A stretch of 64,000 nucleotides of DNA, taken from assembly GCF_008831285.2 (NCBI RefSeq), contig NC_045145.1:4816723-4880722 (forward strand), written 5' to 3'. The notes beneath the pieces were generated by a model, which did no database searches, was not told where the DNA came from, and saw only the letters and a program-made list of their open reading frames with translations. The translations under genes were made by a program, and so were the position numbers. Positions 37,101 to 48,712 of this stretch are shown here, in pieces (the stretch's first letter is position 1; each line of letters starts with the position of its first letter). The stretch is from Nymphaea colorata. Its lineage: Eukaryota > Streptophyta > Magnoliopsida > Nymphaeales > Nymphaeaceae.

Positions 37101-40100
37101 GTTATTATGCAATAAGTCTCCAGAACAAGGCATGAGGAAGCAACATTTATCAAACCATTTATGGTTTGAATACTTGAGCTTGACATCTACAATCAACAAA
37201 AGAAGTCTATATACACTTTTTTTCTGGGCAATTGCCATATACTCACCTGTTATTTGATGCTTACCTAAACCCTTATACCAGAAAATGTCACCAAGCCATT
37301 AGGTATGTACAACAATTTAGTTAATTCCAGTCTTGTTATGTCAGTCACCTGCTATTTGATGCTATTACTTGTTTTAATCTATTTTTTATTTTGTGCACCT
37401 TCTGAGTTTCTGGAATGCAATCGGAGAAACTCTGGAATGTTAATGTTTTCATTTGTTGACACAAGCACTTTGCTTGTATATCATACTTTCATATTCACAA
37501 AGTAAATTGTTACAAACTATCACGCTCCAGCTCAAAATTAAATCTAAATGCAGTTTTTTTATTTCCAGTTGAGACCCTGGAGATGCTAAATGCAGATTTT
37601 AGTCGCCTTTTCTTGGAGGAAACAAATCCATCTTTCTTAGCAACAGACTTTGTGTGCGTGTGCTATACACACACACACTATAGTCCCCATGGCCAAATGG
37701 GATTCAGTCCACCCACTGCCGCCTGATGAAATTCATCGGGTGGCTTGAGCTTTTTGCTGTTAAATAGTTGATGTCTTTTATTCATTCTTGTTATTGAGAT
37801 AAAAGTTCCATGTCCCACATTCTTAGAAATTTGGATTATTTGTTAGGAGCATCATGGATGAATCTGGCAACAAATGTAATGAAGGTGAAGGTATAAGTTC
37901 TCTCGCTTTTGTCATATATTTGAGACAACACTTTTAAAGATAATCAAAACGGTGATATTCTGTTCCATTTTTTCTTTTATAGATATTGAAAACTCCTTGG
38001 AGAAGGGAATCAAACACTCTAAGCTGACTAAACCAAATGCCGGTACTGCAGAATTTCTGATAGAACTTGAGAATACAAGATCAATCAAGGTCAGTCCCAT
38101 GTTTCTCTAAACTTGTTTTACTTACTGCCTCTTAGTTTTATATGGTGAAAGAGATGCTGAAAATATGAGATTAAAATTTCCAAACATCATGTGCACCAAA
38201 TTTGGAGTGCCATGAAAATTGCTATTTGCTATTTTCTCTGTTAGTTGTTATTAGTTCTTGCAATGGGAAAAGGATAAGTATAGGTTCCATGGCATCCGAA
38301 CTACAAGGGCTATAGAATGAAAGCTTATCAAATTATTTGGTCACAAATTCATCTAAGGTACCAGTTGATTAGGAAAGGCTTATCTTTCATATAAATACTT
38401 CTTGGAACTTGCATAAAAGGAAAGTGAACCCAAAATATAATCTTATATCTGAAACTCACTTTCAGAAAAGGATGGCAAACAGTGACTAACAATGTTTCTA
38501 TGTAGGTGATACATATGTCCCAATTATTTCTTAAAGTAACGATGAAAGCAAGCTTATTGTTCATGATTAATCATATGTATGCTTGTTGATCATGATGAAT
38601 CAGGAACAATCTATATAGGTCAAAATATCAGCTGCCCTTAACTACTATTGATCTAATAGTTCTTTTTTGGTTCATTTTTAACACTATCACCTTTCAATCT
38701 AAACTTTCTTTTTAATGCAGGTTTTTGGATCCAGCACCATCCTCGGATTGGTGATTGTGATTTTCTCTGGCTTTTGCTTTTCACTTTTTTCACCAGCATT
38801 CAACCTTGCCACAAATGATCAGTGGCACACTCTAAAAAAAGGAGTCCCACACCTCGTTGTTTACACTGCCTTCTTTTACTTTTCAGTATCCTGCTTTATT
38901 GTTGCCATCATTCTCAATGTTATCTTTCTCTATCGTCCCATACTTGGATTGCCTAGGTCTTCTATAAAAGACTATCTTAAGGACTTCAATGGCAGATACT
39001 GGGCCTTTTTAGCTGGCCTCTTGTGTGGGTTTGGTAATGGTTTTCAATTCATGGGTGGTCAAGCTGCTGGATATGCGGCAGCTGATGCTGTTCAGGTCAG
39101 TGCTGCAGTTGTTTTCTTGGAGTTATTTTCCTTTATTGGCATCAGTTATACTGCTACAAGCATTTTTGAAGTTACCAACTTTTGTCCTTCTTCTCCTTTA
39201 TCCTGCTAATCTACCTTCACTTATTTATTTGCTTCTTAACAAAAAAGGAGCAACTGCTGTGAGATCAAGACTGAAACCCAGAGGCCAATGGTGAAACATA
39301 CATCATCTAGTTTATGGCCTTTCTAGTCCTGCTGCTAGTGGCTAGTCTTGTTGTGACCAGATTATTGAGGACATTCTAGATGTACAATAAACTTCAATAG
39401 GAAGAGTCTATCTGGGTGTCCTGATCAGAGTTCAGAATGTTGGTCGAACCAAATACAACCTTTTTTTAAAGTATGGCTATCAGATAATTACTGGCTGTTG
39501 CATGTCACCTGTAAAAAGACCTGGATCTATGCAAGCATTTTTGGCTAATCATGTCATAAAAAAAACATGCGCTCATGCAAATCTTTAGAGATCTTTTCTT
39601 TCTCTTCGTTTTAGTTAGTCTTACTGAAAACTTATCCATTGACTTGACCAAGCTGGAGCAGTTAGTCTCAAGCAGTCCTCTGAAGGGGCATTTGGTAACA
39701 GAAATACTGATAGAATGTTCTATAAATCTGTCAAATGATTAGGGCAGATTCATGGAATACTATGTTCTAGTGTTCCATGAATCTGCTTTAATTTTTGAGA
39801 CATATTTATCGAACACTGAGTTAGTGTTCCTGTTGCCAAATGCCTCCTTAAGATCCAGAACAACCTTTGTCCAACTTTCCTATCTTGACAACTCAGTTGT
39901 GCCATTCCTACAAACCAAGATTGCCCTTATCCAGCAGAGGCAGAGAGCCTTCATGAGACTCTGGAAAGAACTTTTGACCTCTTCTTAGGAATCAATTGTT
40001 TAAACATCTGTTGTGATCAATCCTTTTTTTCATATTCAGGCACTGCCCTTGGTAAGCACTTTCTGGGGAATATACCTGTTTGGGGAGTACCGGAAATCAT

Positions 40101-40195
40101 CAAGAAAGACATACATGCTGCTAACAGGCATGCTTTTCATGTTCGTTGTTGCTGTAGCTGTGTTAATGGCATCATCTGGACACAGGAAGTCATAG
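34137..40195 (+). CDS. UPS: Ureide permease (UPS family), seven coding exons
   Basis: Membrane transporter of the plant UPS family, which moves allantoin and related purine breakdown products (and uracil in some members) across cell membranes with protons. Proposed exons are 34137-34373, 35171-35309, 36463-36637, 37847-37890, 37983-38089, 38721-39095 and 40040-40195. Every junction is GT-AG and every phase matches, giving about 410 residues, the usual family length. Recognisable blocks in order: GTWPAVMTLLERRGRLPQHT near the N-terminus, GGIVLSLGNLATQYAWAYVG, TTMNYFLDDRIN, a hydrophilic central loop ending TAEFLIELENTRSIK, then SPAFNLATNDQWHTLK, FMGGQAAGYAAADAVQ and a terminal GHRKS. About ten hydrophobic segments flank the loop. 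The ATG at 34137 is chosen because MYIVEDK fits the family N-terminus. A poly(A)-like AATAAA lies at 40500. No frame break is seen, so the gene is probably functional. The substrate cannot be read from sequence. Confidence 0.93.
35987..36004. repeat. (TA)n microsatellite in intron 2 of the UPS gene
   Basis: About nine TA units in the second intron. Confidence 0.9.
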
Positions 40196-40529
40196 TTACA
40201 ACCATGAGGACATGAAAAAGAAAATTAGGAAAAAGAGGTACCAAGAAAAGGAATCCCTGGTAGAATAATATGTATAAGAGAAAAAGAAAATGAAGATAAA
40301 AAAATGTCGCAACATCCATTTGCAAATCTATGGCCTTAAATAAGGTAAATCAATGTTCATGTATATGGTTAGTTGTCTTCTATAATTTCTTATAACTCTT
40401 TCTCTCTCATTAGATAGTTGGTTTCAGGTTTGAGTGTACGCCATGAAGATTTCTTACCTCTTTGATTCGTCAACAACAAGAGTGTTTTCATAATTGGTCA
40501 ATAAAAGCCAACCATAGTTCTCATGATTC

Positions 40530-41041
40530 TAAGATCTCTCAAGTTGAATGTGGTCATGGGTTGAATTGAACTGTTTTTCTTTGCATAATCTGGTAAATGT
40601 CTGCTTCGTTCCAGCTTAATTGTATACGAAAAACCAATAATAGCCCTTTGTGCATAAACTTATTCATAGACAAGCTAAGGCATGAATTGGAAGTGCTTCT
40701 TAGCTCGCACTAAAAAGTGGTGTCTATCTCAGAATTGGAAGTGGACGAAGAAGTGTGAGCAGAAAAACTACCTGTTCAAGCATTAAAATTCTCTTGTGGC
40801 CCATGCTTATAAGTTCTTATCTTCTCTTCAATCCTAAATATTGTAACGATAGAATTAACTAAAGGTAGTCTTTGAGCAAAACTGCTCTTTTATGAGTAAC
40901 ACTTATCTTGGGATGTTCACGGCAGAGATCTTAAGCGTCATTTGTTTTATTTATTGAAGACTTTATAACTGCCGTCGTTCTGCTTATGTACATGGCGAAC
41001 TTGTGAATGATTTTTGCAACATTAATAATAAGTCTTGATAA

Positions 41042-41080
<39 letters not shown>

Positions 41081-41590
41081 GATATTATTTCAAATGTAAA
41101 ATTAGTTAATAATTGGCCTTCGTGGATTTACCAAACAAAATTTGATTTTCTTTTGCTGAGAACATCATAAAATTCTAAATATTAGTTATCAGATTGATCT
41201 TAGGTAATTTTATATGGCATTTTGTGTTTTTTTTTTCCAAGAGGAAAAGTCCATTATTTCCAATAAAAGAGTGCTGGCAGATAGGCTCCTGATCTTTATT
41301 CCGAAAGATGATAGTACAACATTAAGATAACAAAATGGACCTCATGAAAGTGGAGTACTAGTAGCTAAAGTTTTGTGATATCAATGGCTTACAACTTTTG
41401 TCTACAAGTACTTTCTCATGAAAATAACCAAATAAATGTGATTGTCATGTTATTTTCACTTGTTCCTATTCTGTTGGCATATGGCGCAGAGTTGTGTCAT
41501 GGTTTAATATCAGCCTGATTCCTTCAGGCGGCTTTAATTCTGAACTCAACAAATGGCACCGTAAACGTTTATGCTGTAAGGAATTGTCCC
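40530..41590. other. Intergenic region downstream of UPS
   Basis: No gene recognised. Contains a (CT)n microsatellite at about 41045-41077. Confidence 0.5.
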
Positions 41591-41596
41591 AATACT

Positions 41597-41739
41597 GGTA
41601 TGGGTCTAGACCGTCTGGTGTGGGCACCCCGTATAGTCAGGCCTGAACCCAACACATGATAAATAAAAATTTTATGGAGGATTATATAGGCTGGGGGTGG
41701 GCAGTTGCCCACACGAGCCCTATGATAGCTCCGCTACTG
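41597..41739. mobile_element. Small element ending AGCTCCGCTACTG
   Basis: Contains CTGGTGTGGGCACC and GGGCAGTTGCCCACAC and ends AGCTCCGCTACTG, like the right half of the element at 29857-30050. The left boundary is uncertain. Confidence 0.4.
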
Positions 41740-42870
41740 ATGACCAGTGAGCCAAAGGCTAGTTGTTGAACCGTATATAACCATTCCTTCATTCTTTTAT
41801 CAATAAATGGATGGGGACTCCTCCTGGCTAGATTTCTTCGGAAATGACAGTCATGTTGGAACCTACATGCCCAAGTGGTATTATTGTAATGTATAAACAT
41901 TTTAGAAGACTTAAAAAAATATATAGCCTAGTACATGCTTTCTAATCATAGGGAAGCTAGTTCCTGACTTCTAACATCCAGTAACCTTAACAATCTTTCC
42001 TGTTGAATACCTTTCTCTTCTTGTCGAATGTTCATTATTAAATATTTAACAAGGAAACAAATAAGTTTAATAAGGATATACAGAGAACTAAGGAAGGTTG
42101 TCTGGATTCTAGCTTCTGCATTCATCAAATTAAATTTGATTACTATATCAACATCGTCCTTTACTGAAATTATACAGACATCAACCACAAACTATAGAAG
42201 TTTGGTTCTGCTTTCATGTGCTTGAATTTGACTTGCGTCTATCTATATCTTTATTGAACGGATATACATTAAACTATTAAAGCAAAAGATAAGCATAGTA
42301 ACCTATGTTATCTGGATCCTCACTTCTAACACATGTAAAAGTTGACTACCATGTTTTTCTCTCTCTTCAATGAAAATACATAAACATAATAGCAAGGTAA
42401 TTAAAAATTGAAGAAGTTTGGAGCTGGTTTTCCTGCAAATGTCTGGTTATAAACTTATATATATGGCAACAAGGTTATGGTCTTATTTAAAACGTCAATG
42501 GAAGAGACCAGTCAGCACACTAGAAGATCAAATGCCTCTCTCCTACTAGCTTTTTCTGATCTGTCCCTTGAACACACGTCAAAATGCAGTTAAATATGCT
42601 GCAGTTTAGAACTTACAACTGAATGCCAAGTTACCAAATTAATGAAGGCTGATTTATCATGTCCATTGTTAAAATATGTTGCTGCAACAAATGTAATTGG
42701 ATACGTGTTTAATGTGACCCGATTCACTTTACAGATCAGTTTTAGTAGAACCAAACTGAAAGCAACCTCCAAACCTATATCCATTATAAAAATGGATCTT
42801 GGATTTGTAATGGATCTGATCTGGATCCAAATGTACAAAATCGAAGTCACAAAACAGTAAAGGATATGGA

Positions 42871-43132
42871 TCCGTGATATCCAAAATCAGATCTGAATGA
42901 ACTCAACCTGGACACGTTTACCACATTCTTTTATGCGGTTTGGAGCTCCAATTTGACCTGAGATCTGATCCATTACCATTTTAGCTTCATATAGATTCTG
43001 GTCCGTGATATCCAAAATCAGATCTCAATGGACTCAAACCGGACACGTTCACCACATTCTTTCATGCAGTTTGGAATTCCAATTTGACCCGAGGGCTGAT
43101 CCATTACCCGTTTTAATTTCATATAGACTTGT
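42871..43132. repeat. Two tandem copies of a 131-base unit
   Basis: Both units start TCCGTGATATCCAAAATCAG (42871 and 43002) and stay aligned through GGACACGTT, ACCACATTCTTT, TCCAATTTGACC and TTCATATAGA. They differ at scattered bases, so this is an old duplication. Non-coding. Confidence 0.85.
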
Positions 43133-43669
43133 AACTCTTGGTTTTGGATCGGGACGCAACCTGGTCCAAAATGACTCATAACTCTATTCGATTATGGACT
43201 CCAATTTCGAAAAGCTCAAAAGAAGGTAGGAAGGCCCAATTCTCTAAAACCGATAGGCCAAATAATAATTCAATTACAATGAGGATTAACTGCTGGAGAT
43301 AGGCTACCCAAATTTATTGGTAGAAGAACATAAACACATAGGAAATGATTTCGGGTGAGCAGGAGGGAATGGGAGTGAGAAGCCAAAGCCTTCCTCTTTT
43401 TACTTGTCTCTAGGGTGTAAAGGTGCATTGAGACCTACATGATCCTATAGTAGATCCTTCAATTCAAGTATTCTGTATGCCACCATTTGCTGTCTACAAC
43501 AATGACACCCATGAAAATCAAACCAAGGACAAGTTGTCAACACAACACTCAAATCAACCAGCTATGTTATGCTGCTCGAACATGATAAATGATTTACATG
43601 ATCCAATGCATTATGGCAAAGGAAACCCCAAAAGCTACCCCTAAAAGCAAGCATCAGACACAAGGCGTG

Positions 43670-43985
43670 CCTGTCTAAGCTCGACTCAATGAGTTGAGCT
43701 TGAGTTAAAGTTTGAACTATAAATGAGTTGCATTAGAGTTACATAAGGTGAACTCTTTTAAGCTTGACTCGGCTCGTGACTTCCCTTTTTTGTTAATTTT
43801 AAAAGGCATATCGGTAATTTTTGACGAATTTTAATACCCTTTTATGGTTTTCATTTAAAGAAAAAATATAAATCAAGTGATGGTACAAGCATAAACGAGT
43901 CATGATGGAGCTCGGACTCTGCTGATCAAGTCGAGTTCAAGCTGATTCAACCCAAGCCCGAACTCAGCTTGCTCCTCTTACACTT
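43670..43985. repeat. Inverted-repeat element with GAGCTTGAGTT-type ends
   Basis: Starts near CTAAGCTCGACTCAATGAGT and ends near CCCGAACTCAGCTTGCTCC, partly complementary, with an AT-rich core. Non-coding. Confidence 0.35.
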
Positions 43986-44164
43986 GAGGCCAACACCTCT
44001 GTCATTTGAGGTCAATTGTTATTTTAATGAAAATATCAGTTGTCCAATTTCTTGCATTGGACGACCCACCAAAGACAATAAACAGCCTAGATTAGAAAAA
44101 TTATGAAATATAAATAGTTATTGGATAGCTAAAATTTAAGAGTTTGTTGCTCAAAAGTAAGTAA

Positions 44165-44266
<102 letters not shown>

Positions 44267-44994
44267 TCAATGCAGTGTCATATGCTGAAATAATTGTTGG
44301 GTAACTAAATTTAAAAACTGTTGTTAAAAAGATCATAAATCATCGGTAAAATAATTATAAACTTTCACCATACTATAAACGATACCAATTTAATGATTGC
44401 GTTTAGTAATAAATTTTTAAATATTTTAACTATCCAAGTAAGCATTAAATTCACCAATACGTGTGTATGGAAAGAGCGAACGAAAGAGCGAGAAAGTAAG
44501 TGAATGGTCACCCAATTTATTGGTGAGGGTGGTTGCATAGTGGACGGTTAAAAGAGAAATGATGGACGGTTAAAAAAAATAAAGGCAAAACATATGAGGC
44601 TCAATACTACATTGTTAAAATATTTATCACATTTTTTCTTTATTTTTAGACAGTCATGACAAATGAGCTGAGAAACTTAATATTTAGACTCATCATTCAA
44701 AATGTACACACACACACTGACCACATATATTTATTATCTATATTTGTAAACTATAAATTAGTAAATAAAGTGAGCTACAAAATTCAAGCTTACTCGTGCT
44801 TAGCCATGTCACACGAAAAGCAGCTCCGGCCAATGAATCGTGTCAGTATGACCTAATTAAACCCTTAGTACTTTACAAACTTATCTTAATTAAGAATAAG
44901 AGATCATGAGAGCTCTCTTTTGAGCAAATTCTTTTCATTTCAGCTCCAGGTTACGTACGGCTTCCTCTGAGATTACAGAGACCACCTTTAGACT

Positions 44995-45002
44995 CACGTG
45001 GT
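44995..45002 (+). promoter_or_regulatory. ABRE / G-box (CACGTGGT) upstream of the Em-type gene
   Basis: CACGTGGT has the ACGT core bound by bZIP factors of the abscisic acid pathway (ABI5/ABF class), the known activators of Em genes. It sits about 510 bases before the ATG, and a second ACGT-type site (ACACGTTC) occurs near 45318. That this copy is active is inference. Confidence 0.6.
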
Positions 45003-45277
45003 CGTTTGTCGGCAACCTCTACCGTGGGCACAGATGGCTTATTATCTTCCCTTCTCTCGAACATTGCTTTCCTCTCTTCAACAGACATTCGATGGAAGTT
45101 AAAAAAAAAACATTCGTCGCATCCGTCGCGGCTTAACCGCCTCCTTTAGACGTTTATTGGGGAAGGAGGAGACGACATTATACCTTATAGGGCCGGATAA
45201 ATGGAGTCGTCGCCGGATTTCCAGATGTGCTGGAGTTCACAACTCTGGACTCGTGGACGAATATGGTGACGAGAGCA

Positions 45278-45283
45278 CATGCA
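45278..45283 (+). promoter_or_regulatory. RY motif (CATGCA) upstream of the Em-type gene
   Basis: CATGCA followed by CG is the seed RY element recognised by B3 factors (ABI3/FUS3/LEC2). It is 230 bases before the ATG and 100 before the TATA box. Together with the ABRE it makes the usual seed-maturation promoter grammar. A six-base motif alone is weak evidence. Confidence 0.5.
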
Positions 45284-45377
45284 CGTCGACAAGGCTTCTA
45301 AGTCGAGCTGCTGGATGACGACACGTTCCTCTCCCTCGTGTCGACCCACCAAGCAGCATGCCACGCCCCTTCGACCA

Positions 45378-45389
45378 CTATTTATATAC
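45378..45389 (+). promoter_or_regulatory. TATA box of the Em-type gene
   Basis: CTATTTATATAC lies about 120 bases upstream of the Em start codon, the spacing expected for a TATA box with a 5' UTR of roughly 90 bases. Assignment rests on motif and position only. Confidence 0.7.
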
Positions 45390-45507
45390 GAACGACGCTG
45401 CCGTCGATATTCATTCGCTGGCCGTGGTTTGGTTGCTTTGTATTCGCTTGTGATTGAGATAGATCTTTGAGAAAGGCTAGAAGAAAAGAGCATAGAGAGA
45501 GAGGAAG

Positions 45508-45931
45508 ATGGCTTCGCAGCAGGAGAGGTCTGAGTTGGACGAGAGGGCAAGGCGCGGAGAGACGGTGGTGCCGGGCGGGACGGGAGGCAAGAGCCTCGAA
45601 GCCCAGGAGCACCTTGCTGAGGGTCCCCATCTTCTCTTTCTTCCTTCTTAAGCAGAAGGCTCTGTTGCTTTTATCTCTGATTTGATTTCAACATCTTCTT
45701 TCTGAAGAAACATCACCTGAAATGTACTGATGATGATGATTCTTTTGATTGCGTTCTTGATGAGCAGGGCGGAGCCGAGGAGGGCAGACTCGGAAGGAGC
45801 AACTGGGGACGGAGGGTTACCAGGAGATGGGGAGGAAGGGAGGACTGAGCACCATGGATGAGTCTGGCGGGGAGCGTGCCGCTCGCGAGGGTATCGACAT
45901 CGACGAGTCCAAGTACACGACGAAGTCTTAA
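45508..45931 (+). CDS. EM6: Em-type group 1 LEA protein (LEA_5), two exons
   Basis: Small, very hydrophilic seed protein of the group 1 late-embryogenesis-abundant (Em) family, which accumulates in drying embryos, binds water and protects against desiccation. Exons are 45508-45622 and 45768-45931, separated by a 145-base GT-AG intron in phase 1 whose donor is GTCCCC. The 92-residue product begins [20 protein letters not shown], continues [17 protein letters not shown], contains one copy of the family's 20-residue repeat (from [10 protein letters not shown] to GRKGGLST) and ends [19 protein letters not shown] plus TTKS. Length and single repeat match the short EM6-like class rather than multi-repeat members. 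Both exons are short enough to be missed by a long-ORF scan. An AATAAA signal lies at 45986. The opposite strand has open frames here, but they look like nothing known. The reading is intact and probably functional. Confidence 0.95.
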
Positions 45932-45999
45932 GGTCCGGAGACACTCCTAACGTCCCCCCTTTGCAAGGACGTGTAAACCAGTAGTAATAAATAGTAGTT

Positions 46000-47100
46000 A
46001 TAGACAGTAGTGTCTTTTAATGGCGTCCAGATCTTTAGCAGGCAATGCCACTCGCCCTGGCGCTGGTTTAGTGCAGGGGAGTTGGCGGGAGAGTCTAACA
46101 AGTCTTCGACGCTTGGGTGTAGTAGTGGGGAGTAGGGTTTAGGGTTTCCCTGTTAGGTCATGGCTGGGCGGAGCTCAGGCTGGGCTGGTATCCGGCAGTG
46201 TTGATGCTTCTGTCTCTCGCCATTGGAGATTCTGTAACAGGCTTGCATCTTTAGTTTATATACCAGTACATTTACTTCTGTTACCGTGTACTTGTTCTTG
46301 TTTGCACTCCTCTTTTTTCGGTCTTGCAATTTAGGTTCGTGACGCCATGAAAATTTCGTGGAGAAGCATGGCGGGATGCTTGTGTGGATGAAGTTTAAGC
46401 TGTGAATCAACTACTCGTGAAGGCAAGCCTTGAAGCTTTGTAAGTCTTATTTGACCTGAAGGCAAACAACCTTTTCAGGCAGAACTGGGTGGTCTTGTTT
46501 TTTACTTTCTTCTCTGTGATGGTCTCCATTGTTCTTCGTTGGTGTTCTTACGATAGCAGGCTTGAATAAAGCTGTGATAGAGATTTCCCTCAGCTGCTCA
46601 ACTATTGAAGCTCCCTATATAGCTTCCTTTTTTTCTTTTCACGCGGCCAATCCTGCCTGCAAGACTGGCAAGCTGACTAGGAATGCATTAGAAACGAGCC
46701 GACCTTTTTTCTCACGCTTAAATGGCCAAAAGTTCTGTGCACCCTGCTTTTGTTCTCCACGCATTCAATGTTTCTTGTCGAAAAAACCATCAACGTCCAC
46801 GGTTTGATAGTAACAGAAGCAATAACTAAAACAGATCAGGCAATTAGTACATTAAAACGATCTGGTGACAAATAAAACAGAGACAATTAGCACCTTTGCT
46901 ATCGGAGTTGAGCAATGGTACCTGTTCTCTTCCCTTAAAATCTTCTGCTCGACGTTTTTGGCGGTCTAACGTGCCATACCAAACTCTCTTGCTCATCCAA
47001 GAGCTCCTCTGGCCTCAGAGTCCGTCGTCCACTCCGTTCCTGCATACCGTACTCGGCTTCCACCATAGAAGCATCAGGTAAAAGGGATCACATAACCACT
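46000..47100. other. Region downstream of the Em-type gene
   Basis: No further gene recognised. The first few hundred bases are probably 3' UTR and flank. Open frames at 46529-46807 and 46896-47081 have no recognisable family. Confidence 0.45.
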
Positions 47101-47102
47101 GG

Positions 47103-48372
47103 CATCGGCGCGACCCGCAGGATACGATGAGCGCTGAGCTCGACATCGGCGCGACCCGCAGGATGTGATGAGCGCTGAGCTCGAGCGAGGAAAAGCACTC
47201 GCAACAGACGCAAGAGTGTGCTCATTCAGATTCTTGTGATAGCCAACACTAATGGCATTTGTATGGTGAGCATAAAGTCAAAATTCTGGTGGGTTTTCGT
47301 GTCAAGTAGTGCTGGTGGTTAGGTGTCTAGAGGAGGGAATTGAAAAATAAAAAACCAAGAATGAAGCGAAGAAGAAGGAAAATAAAAAATGAAGCTGGAT
47401 GCAGCGGAAGAACGGAGGAAGAAGATGGATGCAGCGGAAGAACGGAGGAAGAAGATGAAGAGGAAAAAGATCAGAACGGAGGAAGAAGATGAAGAGGAAA
47501 AAGAACAGTGGAGAGGAAGAAGAAGTGGAAAGTTAGTACGCCGAGGAAAGAAGAAGAGGGTCAAGAGGAATAGGAAGAAGGGAGGAGGATGGAAATTTAG
47601 GGTACGAATTGTATTTTGATAATTCACGGTACGACTTGGAGATGGAAAAGGCTTTTAAATAGCCTTGTACAAAGCCTAACATTACTAGTTACAAGTCATA
47701 GATACAAAACTATCAAACAAAATGCTTATGACTGATCTTTTAGAAGCTCATGATCCCAATGCTAGTCTTGTATATGCTCGGCAAACTTGGCTAGGATCGG
47801 CAAACTTGGCTAGGAAGAACACTTCTCTAGCAAAAAAATGCCAAAGACCGTTACTTTCTGAGGGAAGAACATGGCTAGGAAGAATATGATATAGAGAAAT
47901 TCGGCTGAAGAGTATGCCAAAAATTGCCAAAGACCGATTAACTTCTTTATGAGTTAGAGAATGACGTAGAACGATGAATTTATGAGTTAGAGAATGACGT
48001 AGACCGATGAACTGTTAAAATCATGGAATGGGGGAGATGAACTGTTAAAATCATGGAATGGGAGAGAAACAAAGTAATACGAGATTAGAGAGACAAAGAG
48101 GCACATAATAAACTTTGTTATATTGTTCTTCCCTGTGTTACAATACAACAATACAATGCTATGTGGAATAGACTGAGATAAGGTTAACAAATCCTTGAGA
48201 TAAGGTTAACAAATCCTTAGCCACCGTATCGAGAAAAAGGTTAACAAATCCTTAGCCACCGTATCGAGAAAAACTTGAGATTACAGTCTATCCCATTAAT
48301 CTTGATAGATTCATCAAGAGTCAAGATTACAGTCTATCCCATTAATCTTGATAGATTCATCAAGAGAAATCT
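47103..48372. repeat. Cluster of about nine short tandem duplications
   Basis: Adjacent direct duplications follow one another. Unit starts are 47103/47144, 47397/47427, 47439/47473, 47778/47797, 47948/47981, 48006/48036, 48175/48197, about 48203/48238 and 48281/48327, with offsets of 18-46 bases. Most are perfect or nearly so. They cover both non-repetitive DNA and the 3' LTR of the Copia element, and the other LTR copy does not have them. Confidence 0.85.
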
Positions 48373-48407
48373 TCGCTTGATCCGCCTCCTTCCTTAATAA
48401 GCGAACA
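48013..48407 (-). repeat. Copia 3' LTR (rearranged)
   Basis: TG...CA termini; matches the 5' LTR in blocks (ATCATGGAATGGGAGAGAAA, AAATCTTCGCTTGATCCGCC). It lacks two internal segments and has gained several tandem duplications relative to it. Confidence 0.88.
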
Positions 48408-48423
48408 ATCTCCCCCTCTCAAG
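48408..48423 (-). other. Polypurine tract of the Copia element
   Basis: CTTGAGAGGGGGAGAT on the minus strand immediately upstream of the 3' LTR, the usual primer for plus-strand DNA synthesis. Confidence 0.85.
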
Positions 48424-48709
48424 TTGGCGCACAGATGTCAATCTGTCCCAACTTGTGAATTATAGTTTGATGTTTTTCCTTTGCCAAACTTTTGGTAAAT
48501 ATATCGGCCAATTGCTTGTCGCTTTTGACATGAAGTGTTTGAATGGTATTATCTTGGATCTTCTCTTGTATGAAGTGGCAGTCGACTTCTATATGCTTGG
48601 TACATTCGCGAGACACCAGATTACCTCCAATATAGATGGCGGCCATGTTGTCACACATCAAGTTCATGGGTCCATTAGTTTCAATATTCATATCTTTTAG
48701 TAAGGCTTT
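48419..48709 (-). pseudogene. pol: Copia RNase H C-terminal part
   Basis: Same frame as the preceding block past one stop codon: NLMCDNMAAIYIGGNLVSRE, KHIEVDCHFIQEKI, HVKSDKQLADIFTKSL and the terminal KLGQIDICAPT, directly followed by the polypurine tract. Confidence 0.9.
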
Positions 48710-48712
48710 AAT

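Noticed and set aside
45185-45630. Minus-strand frames over the Em promoter and first exon
   Set aside because: Antisense shadows; the plus strand gives an unmistakable Em protein.
47319-47627. 102-codon minus and 76-codon plus frames
   Set aside because: Low-complexity GAAGAAG/CTTCTTC sequence with tandem duplications; composition artefact.
47103-48372. Repeat cluster considered as a CRISPR array
   Set aside because: Each duplication has a different sequence and there are no regular spacers; this is eukaryotic nuclear DNA.
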